NCBI GenBank assembly: GCA_032871835.1
Contig: CM065302.1
Coordinates: 6,741,882 to 6,805,881 of the forward strand
Direction of reading: 5' to 3'
Length of the DNA stretch: 64,000 bases
From: Dipteronia dyeriana
Lineage: Eukaryota > Streptophyta > Magnoliopsida > Sapindales > Sapindaceae
A model generated the notes under the pieces. That model had not been told where the DNA came from. It did not search any database and worked only from the letters and a program-made list of their open reading frames with translations. Below are positions 1-10,870 of the stretch, in pieces. Each line of letters starts with the position of its first letter. The first letter of the stretch is position 1. The position numbers and the translations under genes are program-made.

Positions 1-89
1 AGGGGTTTTACCATCGAACCAATGGATTTGGCCATTGAAAGTGTTATCTCATAAACATCGAAAGTGATATCATAAACTTTAGTTAGTTT

Positions 90-543
90 AGTAAGGAAGA
101 AATAAAACTGTTTTGAAAAAACACTTCAAAAATGCACCCAAACTTTAGCTCTGTTTTGTATGTTTCTAGAAAAGCAAATAATGTTGCTCATAGTCTGTCG
201 AAAATGGGGCTTTTGGTTCCGGAATATGGTTTTTGGATGGAGGATTACCCTCCGTATGTGGAGAGGCTAATTCATGATGAGGCTACGGCCTAGTGTGTTT
301 GTTATTTGGTTTTTATAATATTTTCCTTCTTCTTCTTAAAAACAAATGCACCCAAACATTAATTAAGCTATATGAACTAACGTTAATACAAAAGAATTTT
401 GAAGGCTAAATCACAAACTCCGTCTCCTTCTTGTTTCATTAATTCAAAATAAAAGGAAAAAAAATGATGAAATGTTCACCTTATTAAAACTGTGTAATAG
501 CAAAATTTGTAACCTAATTATAAGAACTACTTGCTGATCATGA
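90..543. repeat. Duplicated 3' flank of exonuclease copy A
   Basis: Positions 90-140 and 341-478 match 3229-3402. 475-543 match 15384-15600 (AT-rich, 'ttattaaaactgtgtaat'). Together they show that copies A and B are segmental duplicates including downstream DNA. 145-340 holds an extra stretch absent from the second copy. No gene is seen in it. Confidence 0.6.
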
Positions 544-763
544 TTATGAATCAAGCACACTCAATAACTTGTCAGCAATAATATAACATGTAAATGGTTG
601 ATTGATAGCACACTTGATTTGCTCATCCGTGAATACCGTACCCTTCTTCTTATCATAAACTAAACCTGTAGATGATATAGTTAATCGAACTTGCACAGCC
701 AACTCTGGTAAATGAACCCTAACAGCCATGTAACCCACTTCGATGACCCTTCTAATGAATGAT
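544..763 (-). pseudogene. 3' fragment of Werner-like 3'-5' exonuclease gene (copy A)
   Basis: The minus-strand reading frame matches the last part of copy B at 15603-16241 (shared GYMA, LTISST, TEEQIKCA/TDEQIKCA and KLLSVLDS blocks). It has lost about 19 codons between GYMA-RV and the LAEQ/LAVQ block. Homology to copy B stops sharply at about 763, inside the shared string AATGAT, where a receptor-kinase P-loop begins on the other strand. Its 3' flank (90-543) also matches the flank of copy B (3229-3402 plus 15384-15600). It is a truncated paralogue with no catalytic part, so a pseudogene. The family call rests on copy B and on general resemblance to plant RNase D-fold WEX-like proteins. Confidence 0.6.
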
Positions 764-2340
764 GAGAAGCTTGGACAGGGTGGATTTGGTTCTGTTTATA
801 AGGTATTTAAAGCATTAAGAAGCCAAAATCGGTTAAAATGAGTCGATTGAATTCATCCTTATGTTCTTGTATTACAGGGTAGGCTATCAAATGGACAAGA
901 CATAGCAGTGAAAAGGCTGTCCAATAATTCAGGATAAGGAGAAGCAGAATTTAAAAATGAGGTCATGTTAGTTGCCAGGCTTCAACATAGAAATTTAGTT
1001 AAGCTTTTAGGTTTCTGATTGGAAGAAAATGAAAATCTTCTCTCTACGAATTTCTGCTTAATTCAAGCCTTGATAAATTCATATTTTGTATGGTTGCAAC
1101 TCTACATCTGCATTCATGTTCTTCATTAAAAAAAATATATATAAAAAAACGTTTAAAATCCTGTAATGTGCATGCATCTGCTTGTTATGTATCCTATTTT
1201 TGTTCAATTTGCCTGGTTGAATTTGTAGATCCAATCAAGTGTATTGGATTGGGAGACACGGTACAAAATCATTGGAGGCATAGTTCGAGGGCTCATTTAC
1301 CTTCATGAAGATTCTAGATTACGGATCATTCACCGTGATCTTAAGGCAATCAACATTCTTTTAGATGCAGACATGAATTCGAAAATTTCAGTTTTTGGAA
1401 TGGTTAGGTTGTTTGCATGGAATCAAACTGATGTAGGACAAAGATGAAGGAATCACGACCCATGTCGAATAATTTATTTATTTTCTTATTTTGTTAATTT
1501 GGGTATTTTCTTGTTTAGTAAGTTTATTTATTTTAGTTTGATTAGGAATTAAATTTAGGTTTTGGAAATAAATCAAATTTACCTTTTAGGTAAGATTTGA
1601 TATTTGTTTTCCACTCAAGTTATGAGTCATGAATCTTAGAAGATTCTGATTAGTTTTGATCTTTTCTTATTTTAGTTTTTTTAAAGAATGTCTTATTCGA
1701 GTCGTATTACGATTAGTTTATTATAAATAGTCTTATTATTTTCAATTATTGTAAGTTTTAAACCTTTAATTGATTTTAATAAAATCGTTCCTTTTGAACA
1801 TTTATTTGAGGATTCGAGAGCACCATTTTCTAACAAAGATTAGGGAATGATGACCCCTGTATGGCGGTCCATGCTTGGGTAACTACCGGTCGCTGCGTCA
1901 AGGTTCATCTGAGTGTGCCTCAGGGTTCGATAAAGTGATCATTCTTATTTTCGTCATATCCCGCTGCGTCACAAACTCAAGGCGATACATATAGGATCGT
2001 GGGGACCTTGTAGGTACACATAATAATCAACTTAAGATTGTGGAAAACATTGCATTTTTTGTGATTGAAATAACACAAGAATGAATCCTAAGATATATAC
2101 TAATGATCATTTTCGGTGCGTGTATGACTCCAGAGTATATAAAGCTTGGGCAATTCTCGATCAAGTTTGGTGTTTTAAGCTTTGGTGTGTTACTCATGGA
2201 AATCATCAGTGGTCAGAAGAACAGTTGTTTTCATATTAAAGATGAGGCAGAGGACCTTTTAAACATATTTGACTATTTGAGTAATAATCTTCTTAAATAT
2301 TTTGTGGGGTATATAGCCAATAACCAAGATACACGATGAG
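764..2340 (+). pseudogene. Cysteine-rich receptor-like kinase (CRK/DUF26 type) kinase-domain pseudogene
   Basis: Serine/threonine kinase subdomains appear in order: P-loop GQGGFGSVYK (about 770-801), IAVKRL (about 904), HRNLVKLLG (about 988), [20 protein letters not shown] (1289-1348), activation segment to RIVGT (1999-2014), then TPEY and SFGVLLMEI (2124-2200). Intron-like gaps lie at about 802-877, 1090-1230 and 2016-2120, as in CRK genes. Damage: stops after NNSG and after LLGF, a frameshift near 1041, the DFG aspartate changed to valine (VFG), and a solo LTR inside the activation segment. The extracellular and transmembrane parts are missing, replaced at 763 by an exonuclease fragment in antisense. 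After about 2230 the reading frame no longer resembles a kinase. It cannot make an active kinase. Confidence 0.85.
1429..1971 (+). mobile_element. Solo LTR (543 bp) inside the kinase pseudogene
   Basis: The insert starts TGATGTAGG and ends GCTGCGTCA (TG...CA). It is bounded by the 5-bp duplication CAAAC at 1424-1428 and 1972-1976. Removing it and one CAAAC restores an unbroken kinase frame (NQT|QGDTYRIVGT), which proves the borders. A TATAAATA box lies at 1722-1729 and an AATAAAA-like signal near 1780. There is no internal region, so it is a solo LTR formed by LTR-LTR recombination. The family is not recognised; it is unlike the LTRs of E1-E5. Confidence 0.9.
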
Positions 2341-3224
2341 GATGATAAAGTGGAATATGCAGTGCCCATCAAGATATTTGGTGTCACCACTGAAGATATT
2401 GAGGAAACAAGTGGAAGGAGAAGTGACACATCTAATGATCATCAGGAGGACGAAGTGGAAACACATTCTGAGAGATTAAACCTTGATCTTTCTCTTTGTA
2501 CCATTGTTGGACTTTTGTTCATTCAACGTATTTAATCAGTAGATCACCAAACATGTTTTATAGAAAATGTTTTAGTATCAACATTTGTTGTCAATAACAC
2601 TGGATTTAACTTGAGCGCCATCGATTTCAAACTCATACTCCCCGTTTTAATGAATTGTGGCCAGGCTTTTGGTTACGAAGAAGAACTAAATAAACTTCAT
2701 TTTTGTTTTTAAGAAGCCGATTCCTTTAAATCTTTTTTATTTTTTCTAAACAATACATTACATCTTCAAATCAAATCAAATAAAACTTAATAGTTAATAC
2801 ATTTTGATTTAAAAAAAAAAATAAAGCATAATAAAAGGTTGATCAAACAGATTTTTTTTTTTTTAGAAATACATTTTTTTGAACCACTTCAATTACCTTT
2901 TTTTTTCCATTCTAAGATTTTCAAAACAAAATAAAATAGACAAGATAAGGTTAACTCAGTGATAAGTTAATCACACCAATATTCAAGAGTTTTGAGTTAT
3001 GCTCTCTCTCTCAATCATGGAATATTATAATAATTTTAAAAATAAATAAATAAATAAATAAATAAAATGGTTTAATAAGGAAATTAAGAGATGCATAAAG
3101 AATCAGACTGTTCATTTAAACAATAATTAAATTAAAATGTGATGAGATTAATATTAGATCTTTTTCCTAAAAAAAAATAGATCTTCATACTGTGGCACAT
3201 CCTGCAATTTTTATTAAAAAAAAA
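2341..3224. other. Intergenic AT-rich DNA, no gene seen
   Basis: A 61-codon open frame at 2350-2535 has no recognisable domain. The rest is AT-rich with homopolymer runs and an (AAAT)n tract at 3043-3066. It lies between the kinase relic and the duplicated exonuclease flank. Confidence 0.5.
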
Positions 3225-3228
3225 CATT

Positions 3229-3402
3229 AAGGAAGAAATAAAACTGTTTTCAAAAAACACTTCAAAAATGTACCTCACCCAAACATTAATTAAGCTATTT
3301 GAACTAATGTTATTACAAAAGAATTTTGTAGGTTAAATCACAAACTCCGTCTCCTCCTTGTTTCATTAATTCAACATCAACGGAAAAAAAATGATGAGAT
3401 GT
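3229..3402. repeat. Left part of the E1 target (flank of exonuclease copy B)
   Basis: It matches 90-140 plus 341-478. It continues across the E1 insertion at 15379, as shown by the uninterrupted copy A. The last five bases, GATGT (3398-3402), are the E1 target-site duplication, repeated at 15379-15383. Confidence 0.8.
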
Positions 3403-4298
3403 TGTTGACGTTGATTTCTGGATTTTGTCAGAAAAGCCAATAAGGATTGAAATTCAGCTGTAAAATCAAAGAGAAGAGAAAAATAAAGTAATATGAAGCA
3501 AGTTTTACATGGTAAAACTTCGGTGATCGGAGAAACGTACACGGGTGGTTGTATGATCAACCAAGCCAAAATCCACTATAAAGAAAATAATTACAATCCT
3601 CGATCTCTCTTTTTCTCTCTGAATATCTCTGTATATTTTTCTATGATTGCCCTATATATCTTGTATGGCGAGATTATGGGTCTATTTATATGTTTATAGA
3701 ACCCTAATATGCTTTGTACAAGTAATAGTAGTTCTTTGTATTTAATTACAATTATTTACTTGTTTGAAGCTGATTGTCTTCTTTCCTGTTTCGGAGTCTT
3801 TTATTGAGATCGAATGAGACTCTAGTAATGTAGTCCAATTAGGACTTATTTCTTGGGGAGTAGTCTTTTTGAAAAAATAGAAGTGTTGCCTGATTGAGAA
3901 CCTTTCATGTTTAATATTATGCTTTTATTGGGATTCTTTTTGATATGGATGTCTTAGTGCGTCTTAATGACGTGATCCACGTGGGCTATGCGCTGGGCTT
4001 TTATTCAGTTTTCTTCATGCTTGCCCTGAGTAAGGACAATATCGCTGGTTCCGAGTAACGTCATTTGATCCCGAGTAGAAATGTTATTTGACCTGCCCCA
4101 AGTGTCATTCATCTGGTCCCGAGTAGTATATGATGCTACTTGATTCTGAGTAGGTTTTGTTTGGCATCTGCTTACTCGGGTTTTTCCTCATTTGGTGATG
4201 TCTTGTAGGATATTTTCTGAAGGCTTATTCGGATGTCCACTTGGTAATTTATTCTCTTTGTTGATGACGTGTCCGTATGACAAAATTTACATATACCA
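3403..4298 (-). repeat. E1 3' LTR (896 bp)
   Basis: It aligns throughout with 14483-15378, with scattered substitutions. The inner edge reads ATATACCA, the outer TGTTGACG. The polypurine tract, seen on the minus strand as AAAGGGGTAT, lies just to the right (4299-4310). Confidence 0.95.
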
Positions 4299-4650
4299 AT
4301 ACCCCTTTAAAATATTTTTGCTGAACAAGTTCTTATCTCGGGCAAAAGTATTTTAATTAGTTTTTCAACATCTTTTCAGATCATGGGTAGACGTCTTATC
4401 ATGATGGCGTATCTTAATGGTGACCCTGTAAATTCGATTTGCCCCCTTCACGCGAGATCTTTAATGATGACGACGTTTTAGAATTCTGACGGCTGAGGCT
4501 AGTTCTTGCCTTGACACGTGTACTTTACCTCTTCATTTTTCGAGGTTATTTATGAGAAACGACCTATGCGTCTCCCATGCACCGCCTACGTCATCAAACC
4601 TTGTCATCGTTTTTTCCCGCCTTGAAAACCTAGGGTTTCGTGCCGTTTCC

Positions 4651-4660
4651 TCTTTAAATT
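4651..4660 (+). promoter_or_regulatory. Possible core promoter of the E1 antisense gene
   Basis: CTTTAAATTCTTCG lies about 140 bp before the antisense-gene start. The same string is found in the same place in E2 (minus strand, about 50695-50711). The conservation in this otherwise diverged stretch is suggestive only. Confidence 0.25.
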
Positions 4661-5944
4661 CTTCGTCTTAGGTTGTGCTGGTTTATTTGGAAAATTTGCA
4701 GCAGAAATAACTTTTCTCTAACCCAGATTTTTTTCGCAGATAGTCTTGACTCTCCGTTGAAGATTTTATATCAAATTCTTTTCAAGGTTAGTTCTAATGG
4801 AGCCTACATCTCGCCTTCGTCTTTGAACTATAGCTCTTGATGCACTAAATCGTGGAGATTACCAATTGGTTTCTTGCGTTCAAAGATTGCTGGGGGAAAT
4901 CCCTGTTGGCGAACCTCTATTTTTAGAAGTTGATGTTTTCTGGGCCTTACCCTGACGTCGCTTTTAATCCTTTAGCCAGTTCTGATTCTTCATCTAGTTC
5001 TGAATCTGACGTTTATGATCACAAGGTATCTCAACGAAGGATGGGAAAACATCAGAGCAGAAGTGAAGTCCGCAAGCACAACTAGGGCAATATTCGGATC
5101 AGGGAGTAGACTGTTAATGAGAACGACGTTGAGGAGGCATTCAAAGCTCATCGTCTCACATTTACTGTTGGTCGCCCGAGTGGGTTTGACACCGAGCCGA
5201 ATGTGGTTGGGAAAGATGAAATCGAGAAGTATCGTGCTTGGTTCGATATACAAGATTTAGTTACTCTGATTCCAGCGGGTGACAGAGCTGCGTGGAATCC
5301 TCCTTGGGGCATGATGGCAATCTACGGATCCATGCTTTGCTACAGTGTCACTTTCCCCTTTCAGCTGTTTATCGCCTGGTTTTTGGCTGAAGCAGGCATT
5401 GCCCCGGCTCAACTGGCCCTAAATAGTTACAAAATTTTGATGTGCATGTGGCACATGTACAGCAAGATGAACCTGTCGCCGCCCTCTCTGAATGAAATCA
5501 TGCACTTCTTTACGCCGAGGCAAGCTAATAAGACGGGGACCTATTTTCTTATGTCTAATCCGTCGGACGGCTGGGTCCCCGAGGGGACGAAGGTGAATCG
5601 GGAGGTTGATACCTCTGACGACCCAAAAAAGAGGGGTTTTATATGGGGATTCCCTACATCCAACAAATTCTGGAAGAACAATTGATTTTTTACCGGAAGG
5701 GGTCTCGGGCTTAACGTCACCGTTGCATCTGGAGATTCCCGAATGGTGCTAAAAGTTCCCTGTTTCTTATATTCCCCTGAGATTTGGAACAAGAAGAAAA
5801 TTGATTACAACGATGCTGAGCTGAAGAGGCTGGCTCGGGTAGCTGTTCGCACTATGGAGAAGAGGAGCAAGTCTTACCTTTTTAAAGAGGCGGATATGAT
5901 AAAGCTCGGCTTCTTCAGACAGATTTTGGGTCATCGCAGGCGAT

Positions 5945-6035
5945 GTAAGTGATCTTTACGGCCCTTTGTTATTATTGCTTGCTTTTTTTTTTATATGCTG
6001 ACGTGATTTCCTTTTTTTTTTTTTGTTTTTTGAAG
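5945..6035 (+). other. Intron 1 of the E1 antisense gene
   Basis: The donor is GTAAGT at 5945 and the acceptor TTTTTTGAAG ends at 6035, after a long pyrimidine tract. The flanking exons join ...GHRRRC to YDTDIVCDL. E2 has an intron at the same point (49438-49366, minus strand) with donor GTAAGT and acceptor TTTTTTAAG. Confidence 0.7.
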
Positions 6036-6792
6036 TGTACGACACGGACATCGTCTGCGACCTTCGTGCTTGCCAAGTGAAGTCCATTCTTCAGGCGAGC
6101 CGAAGAGAGGCTTCTCGTCAAAGCAAGGATGGTGTTGCCCCACCTGAATCAAACGAGGAGCTTGACGAAGCTGATGAGCTAATCCCTGAACATATCCTTG
6201 AGGATGTTGTTCGGGAGACAGCAGGGGAAGCTAGCGGTCCGAGTGGCCCAACGATATTCAGCTACTAGATGATGGTCAAGGGCAGAGTGAAGGTCCTGGT
6301 GAAGAGCCTGCCAAGTGGTCTGACGCTAGTGATGGAGGTAATGCCTCCACGAGACAAACACCTGTAAGTCTCGAATTTTTTGAAGTCTTCCGGGATGATA
6401 TTCAGAAAGATACTGCAGCTGATCTCAGCTTTCACCGTTCTCGGGGTGAGAAGCGGAAGACAGTTAGCTTCCCGACTCATCCACTTAAAGTCCCTCGGGT
6501 GGTCTCATTCATCGACTCCAGCGATGAAGATACTGTGGATGAGATTCCCCCGAGTGTTTGTGCTGGAGCGTCAGCAGATGCAGCGGCTTCAGAACTGAAT
6601 AGGGTTTCCCCTACCCCAGAGGTTAGAAATCTAGGGGCTGAGCCCTTGGGGGTTCCTTCATATCCTTTTCCCCTAGATATGTTACGAGAGATGTCTTCTG
6701 GTTAGGCTTTCATTGGGGAAGACCGCTGGAGCAGTTCTCGGGATGGCTCCTTGACCGAACGTTTTCAAAATATTTTTAACGGCGTATCTTAT

Positions 6793-6859
6793 GTAAGTTA
6801 CCCCCAACTTCTTTAATTTTTTACTTGTTTGCCAGATTTCTAATTGTATTCCTTTACAT
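6793..6859 (+). other. Intron 2 of the E1 antisense gene (acceptor mutated)
   Basis: The donor is GTAAGTTA at 6793. The expected acceptor reads TTTACAT, where E2 reads TTTACAG (48515-48451, minus strand). The AG to AT change would abolish normal splicing in E1. Confidence 0.6.
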
Positions 6860-7860
6860 ATGGTGGCCGAAATCGCTGAGCTAGTTCAGACGCAGCAACA
6901 TCAAGCTGATCGAATAAGGCGTTTGGAGGCTCAGCTAAAGGAGAGTGAGGATAGCCAAGCTCGGGTCGAAACGGCTTATCAAAAGGAGGTTGGTTCTGTA
7001 ACAGTTTTTGGGACCACTGTCTGGCAAAGCAGATGGAGGCTGAGGAGAGGGCTTCTTCGGTAGAAGAGAAAGCAACATCACTTCAGAACTTATTGTCTTC
7101 TGCCCAAGAATCAATGCTCAAAGCCGAGAAGAAAGCGGAGCAGTCCAAGTCGGCGTATGAGCAGAAAATCAAAGATTTGGAATGCCAGGCTCTAACAGTC
7201 GAATCCCTTTCCCGAGAAGTCAGACTGGAACTTGAAGTCCAAGGGGTGGATCGTTTTAAAAGATCTCCCGCCTACGACGCCCTTCTCCTTTGGGAGTTTC
7301 AGCGAGGGCTAGTTTCAGCTGGTGAGTTCTTCAAAGTTAAGAATAGGGCGACTGAGAAAGCCCAAACTAACTGGGTGCTGTCAGTCAAACATCAAGTGGA
7401 TCGGTCCTTGGAGTCTCTTCGAACCCAGATGAAGGAATGAAGGGCTTACTGCCGCAGCGAGGCAAGGACCCCCCATCCCATGCATTTAGAGATTCCATCC
7501 GAACACTCCCTCTCGACCTTCTACTCCAGTCAAGAGTCGGTCGTGGAGGGTGTGGAGCCTGATGTCGGGCCGATTCCAGGAGAGGATTACAGCCAATGGA
7601 TGGATGACTCAGTCGATATAATTGCTTGGCCTTCTAACGAGAGTCTGCTCTGTGAGTACGAGATGGTGCCTGACTCGAGTATTGACAAGGGCTCAAAATC
7701 CTCACAGCCTTGACTTTTTGTAGAATTGTAAAGATTTCTTTATTTTTGTAATTTTTGTAAAGAACTTTGTAAACATTCTTTTTAAGAGATCAATAAAATT
7801 CCAAGTTCTTGAACCGAACGGTCTTGATCTGTTTTCATTGCTCAAGAAATTTCTTAATTG

Positions 7861-8320
7861 CCGAGTATTTTATTAAACTGGCTTGTGAGAATTATGCCAA
7901 GTATCTTATAAACTGGCCAATTATGATGTTCGGATAACTTAACAGAGTATCTTATTAAACCGGTTGTTGCCCGAATAAGTTTAACGCCAAGTATCTGATT
8001 AAACTAGCTTCGAGAATTATGCCAAGTATCTTATTAAACTGACTCTTGAGAATTATACCAAGTATATTATTAAACTGGCTCTTGAGAATTATGCCAAGTA
8101 TATTATTAAACTGACTCGTGAGAATTATGCCAAGTATATTATTAAACTGACTCTTGAGGATTATGCCAAGTATCTTATTAAACTGGCTCGTGAGAGTTAT
8201 GCCAAGTATATTATTAAACTGGCTCGTGAGAATTATGTCAAATATCTTATTAAACTGGCTCTTGAGGATTATGCCAAGTATCTTATTAAACTGGCTCTTG
8301 AGAATTATTAACCTAGTCAT
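7861..8320. repeat. E1 36-bp tandem repeat array with one residual 91-bp unit
   Basis: GAGAATTAT or a variant recurs at 8012, 8048, 8084, 8120, 8156, 8192, 8228, 8264 and 8300, exactly every 36 bp. Each unit contains the core GCCAAGTATCTTATTAAACT followed by GGCT. At 7925-8010 a single copy of the longer unit seen in E2 (reverse complement, with the ACCGGTT half) is still present. It lies between integrase and the antisense gene. Confidence 0.9.
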
Positions 8321-8880
8321 CTCAAAACAGGCAAGTTTATACTTGTGTTTCATACTCGGTTGCTACCCGAACATTACATCAAGGCTCACCATGATCATAT
8401 GTTCGAGTCCTTACACATTACCAAAGACGTCTCCCCAGTTTTTATGCGCAAGGGTTTTGCCGAATCGCTAAGCTTTTTTTTAATGGTTAACACAGCTACG
8501 CATTTCACCAGAATTTCTCCCGATAGCGTCCCAAGCATTTTCTAGAATCTGGTGCATCGGGTTTGCCTTTTTGCTAAGGTCAATTTAACCTTGCTCGGAT
8601 GACATGCTCTTTCGAGCTTCTCCGCATATTCGGGATTTTGATGGTCTCGAGTATTCTATTTTCATGTTCTTATTATCATACTTGTCTTCCATATGTTATT
8701 ATCATATGCTTTATCTTTCGGAAATCCTGGGTTTGATTTTTATTTATAACTATAAAATTAACAAAGGTTTTAAATTCCACAGCTAAAATCTGACTAACTA
8801 AAATTGTCCTGACTAGCTAAAATTGTCCTGACTAGAAAAAATAACAAAAAATAATTTAAGAATAGAAAATCTTCAGATAT
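8321..8880. other. E1 3' untranslated region between array and integrase
   Basis: It is homologous to 46385-46880 of E2 (inverted) and contains short degenerate repeats of 'catgttcttattatcata' (8660-8710). No gene. Confidence 0.5.
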
Positions 8881-8884
8881 TGGG

Positions 8885-10010
8885 CATTGCATGGTCGGGA
8901 TAAAACCCCTCCATTAGGTCGTGCAATCCAGTATGCTCAATGACCAGCTACTTCATCGATCTTGTACGGGCTTTCCCACCTATCAGCCAGTGAACCTGCA
9001 ACTTTATCTTTTGTGTTCAAAGACACCTTTTCTGAGAACCAAGTCACCCAGTTCTAATTTTCTGACCCGAACATGAGAGTTGTAGTGGTGAGCTACTCTT
9101 TGTTGATATGCCATATTTCGTATTCAGGATTTTTTCCTTTTCTCTTCTAGTTCATCTAGACTTTGTAATAACATATCAACATTCTAATCTTCATCATATA
9201 GCCTAACCCGATGTGATGCATATGATGTTTATATAGGGATAACAACTTCTGTTCCAAACGCTAGAGTGAATAGAGTTTCTCCTGTTGAGGTTCTCGCTGT
9301 TTTCCGATATGCCAACAGTACTTCGGGAAGCTTTTCAACCCAGCTTCCTTTTTTGGCATCTAACTTTGCTTTGATTGTGTGTTTGATGATTTTGTTCATC
9401 GCTTCAACCTGTCCATTTGTTTGAGGGTTGGCAGGTGTGGCATAATAATTAGCAATTTGGTACTCTTTGCATAGCTGTCTGAACTTCCAGTTATCAAACT
9501 GGGTGCTGTGATATGCACTAGTGCTTCAGCTTCTGCCCACTTTGTGAAATAATCAACAACTACTATGACGTGTTTTGCTCCACCCCTGTTCCAATTGGCA
9601 TTGGGCCGATTAGATCTAAACCCCACATGGTGAATAACCATGGGGATGTGAGGTTTCTGAGTTTTTCAGGAAATTACCGGATATCGTTGGTAATCCTTTG
9701 ACAAGTATTGCAACTCTACGAACATTGCTGTGCATCTGAGAAAAACGTAGGTCAATAATAGCCTTGCTTGAGTACCTTGTGTGGTAAAATTCTACCCCCA
9801 GTGTGGCTTCCGCAAACTCCTCTGTAGATCTCCTGAAGTATTCGATATGCATCTACCTCTGGTACACATCTATGGAGAGTTCATGAAAACCCCCTTCTGT
9901 ATAATTCTCCTCCGATCAAGGTGTACCTTGCTGATCGGTACCTGATGTTCTTTACTAATACAGGATCTTCCAGGAGCATGCCTTCTTCTAGGAACCTTCT
10001 CAACAAAATC
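8885..10010 (-). pseudogene. E1 integrase (decayed)
   Basis: The minus strand shows, in order, an ELYRRGFS block near 9900, a decayed HHCC zinc-finger region (about 9640-9850), the core start GGAKHVIVVVDYFTKWAEAE (about 9515-9580), and the C-terminal DNA-binding part down to about 8885. A deletion of roughly 70 bp removed the stretch before the second catalytic aspartate (ITA then a shifted frame), and the remainder is out of frame. The intact counterpart is 45165-46340 in E2. Not functional. Confidence 0.8.
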
Positions 10011-10540
10011 ATCCAACAGTCTCGCGGTGTTCAGATTTTTGAAATTTCTAAGTTTCTCGGTTCGACTGTGCTTGATTTGAGGAGATGTGCAACCAAAATA
10101 GTTTTTGGCCTGATTATAGTTATTGTTGAGGCTAGTTTGGACAAAGCGTCTGCCTTTTCATTCTCCTCCCAAGGGATCTAGGAGATCTTATATTCTTTGA
10201 ATTTCTGGAGGAGTTGTTTTGCGATATCACGGTAAGCTATCATTCCTTCGTCCTTGGCTTGGTATTCGTCCAGGACTTGGTTGACAATTATCTGTGAATC
10301 GTTGAATATCTCAATTTCATCTGCCCCGAGAGCTATGCAGACTCTGAGCCTATCTAGTAGCACCTCATACTCGGCTTGATTATTGGTTGCTTTAAAGTCA
10401 AATCTCATGGCATATTCGACATCATCTCCTTCTGGAGTGCATACTACGATCCCTGCCCCGTTGCCATGAGTGTTTGAAGAGCCATCAACATACAGCTTCC
10501 ATGGGAAATTTTTGCCCAACATTCTTTTTGCTTCCAGGTT
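10010..10540 (-). pseudogene. E1 second RNase H domain (Tat-type)
   Basis: The frame at 10178-10771 includes LYVDGSSNTHGNGAGIVV, ATNNQAEYE and FNDSQIIVNQV. These correspond to the D, E and D catalytic positions of the extra RNase H found next to integrase in Tat elements; the third motif has N-D in place of S-D. It is fused in frame to the end of the first RNase H. Confidence 0.8.
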
Positions 10541-10544
10541 TGGT

Positions 10545-10870
10545 TCTGTGAACTCGGCTATGAAGTCTGCCACAACTTGTCCTTTGAGGGATGTTCTAGG
10601 GACATATTGAATGTCGAATTCACTCTGCTCGATTGTCCATTTGATCAGTCTTCCTGAAATTTTTGGTTTTTGCAAAATTTGTCTCAATGGGCAATCGGTG
10701 AGAACCTGGATTGTATGGGCCTGAAAGTATGGTCTCAGTTTCTCTGCTGCTGAAACCAATGCTAATGCCATTTTCTCTGTGAGTATCTGGTCTCGGCTGG
10801 TAAGAGTGCCTTACTGGTATAATACACTGGTTTCTGTACTCCATCTTCTGTTCTGACTAAGATTGAGCTT
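10545..10870 (-). pseudogene. E1 first RNase H domain
   Basis: AEKLRPYFQAHTIQVLTDCP, LRQILQKPKISGRLIKW and FDIQYVPRTSLKGQVVADF identify the RT-associated RNase H C-terminal half. A frameshift near 10772 separates it from the upstream part. Confidence 0.85.

Larger units (their letters stand above)
4797..7713 (+). pseudogene. E1 antisense gene: gypsy-type putative transposase-like protein with coiled-coil tail
   Basis: The gene starts at ATG 4797 (MEPTSRLRL then a stop) and ends with the KGSKSSQP block at about 7713. It runs opposite to gag-pol. Domains: an N-terminal block with FPFQLFIAWFLAEAGIAPAQ (about 5350-5409), resembling the family named 'transposase (putative) gypsy type'; an acidic, low-complexity middle part (6080-6760); a coiled coil rich in E, K, A and Q (6860-7190); and a conserved VDRFKRSP-YDALLL tail block. 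Introns are likely at 5945-6035 and 6793-6859. Several stops and frameshifts break it (for example at 4825, 4953 and 5683). It is the same gene as 47584-50562 in E2. Its role is unknown; it has no visible catalytic triad of a DNA transposase. Confidence 0.8.

Noticed and set aside
7861..8320. Could be a CRISPR-like array because of regular spacing
   Set aside because: Units are contiguous with no unique spacers, and the genome is a plant.
7955..8353. 132-codon minus frame with a 12-residue repeat (LKSQFNKILGII-like)
   Set aside because: The 36-bp repeat is a multiple of three, so the frame stays open by arithmetic. It lies in a non-coding array.
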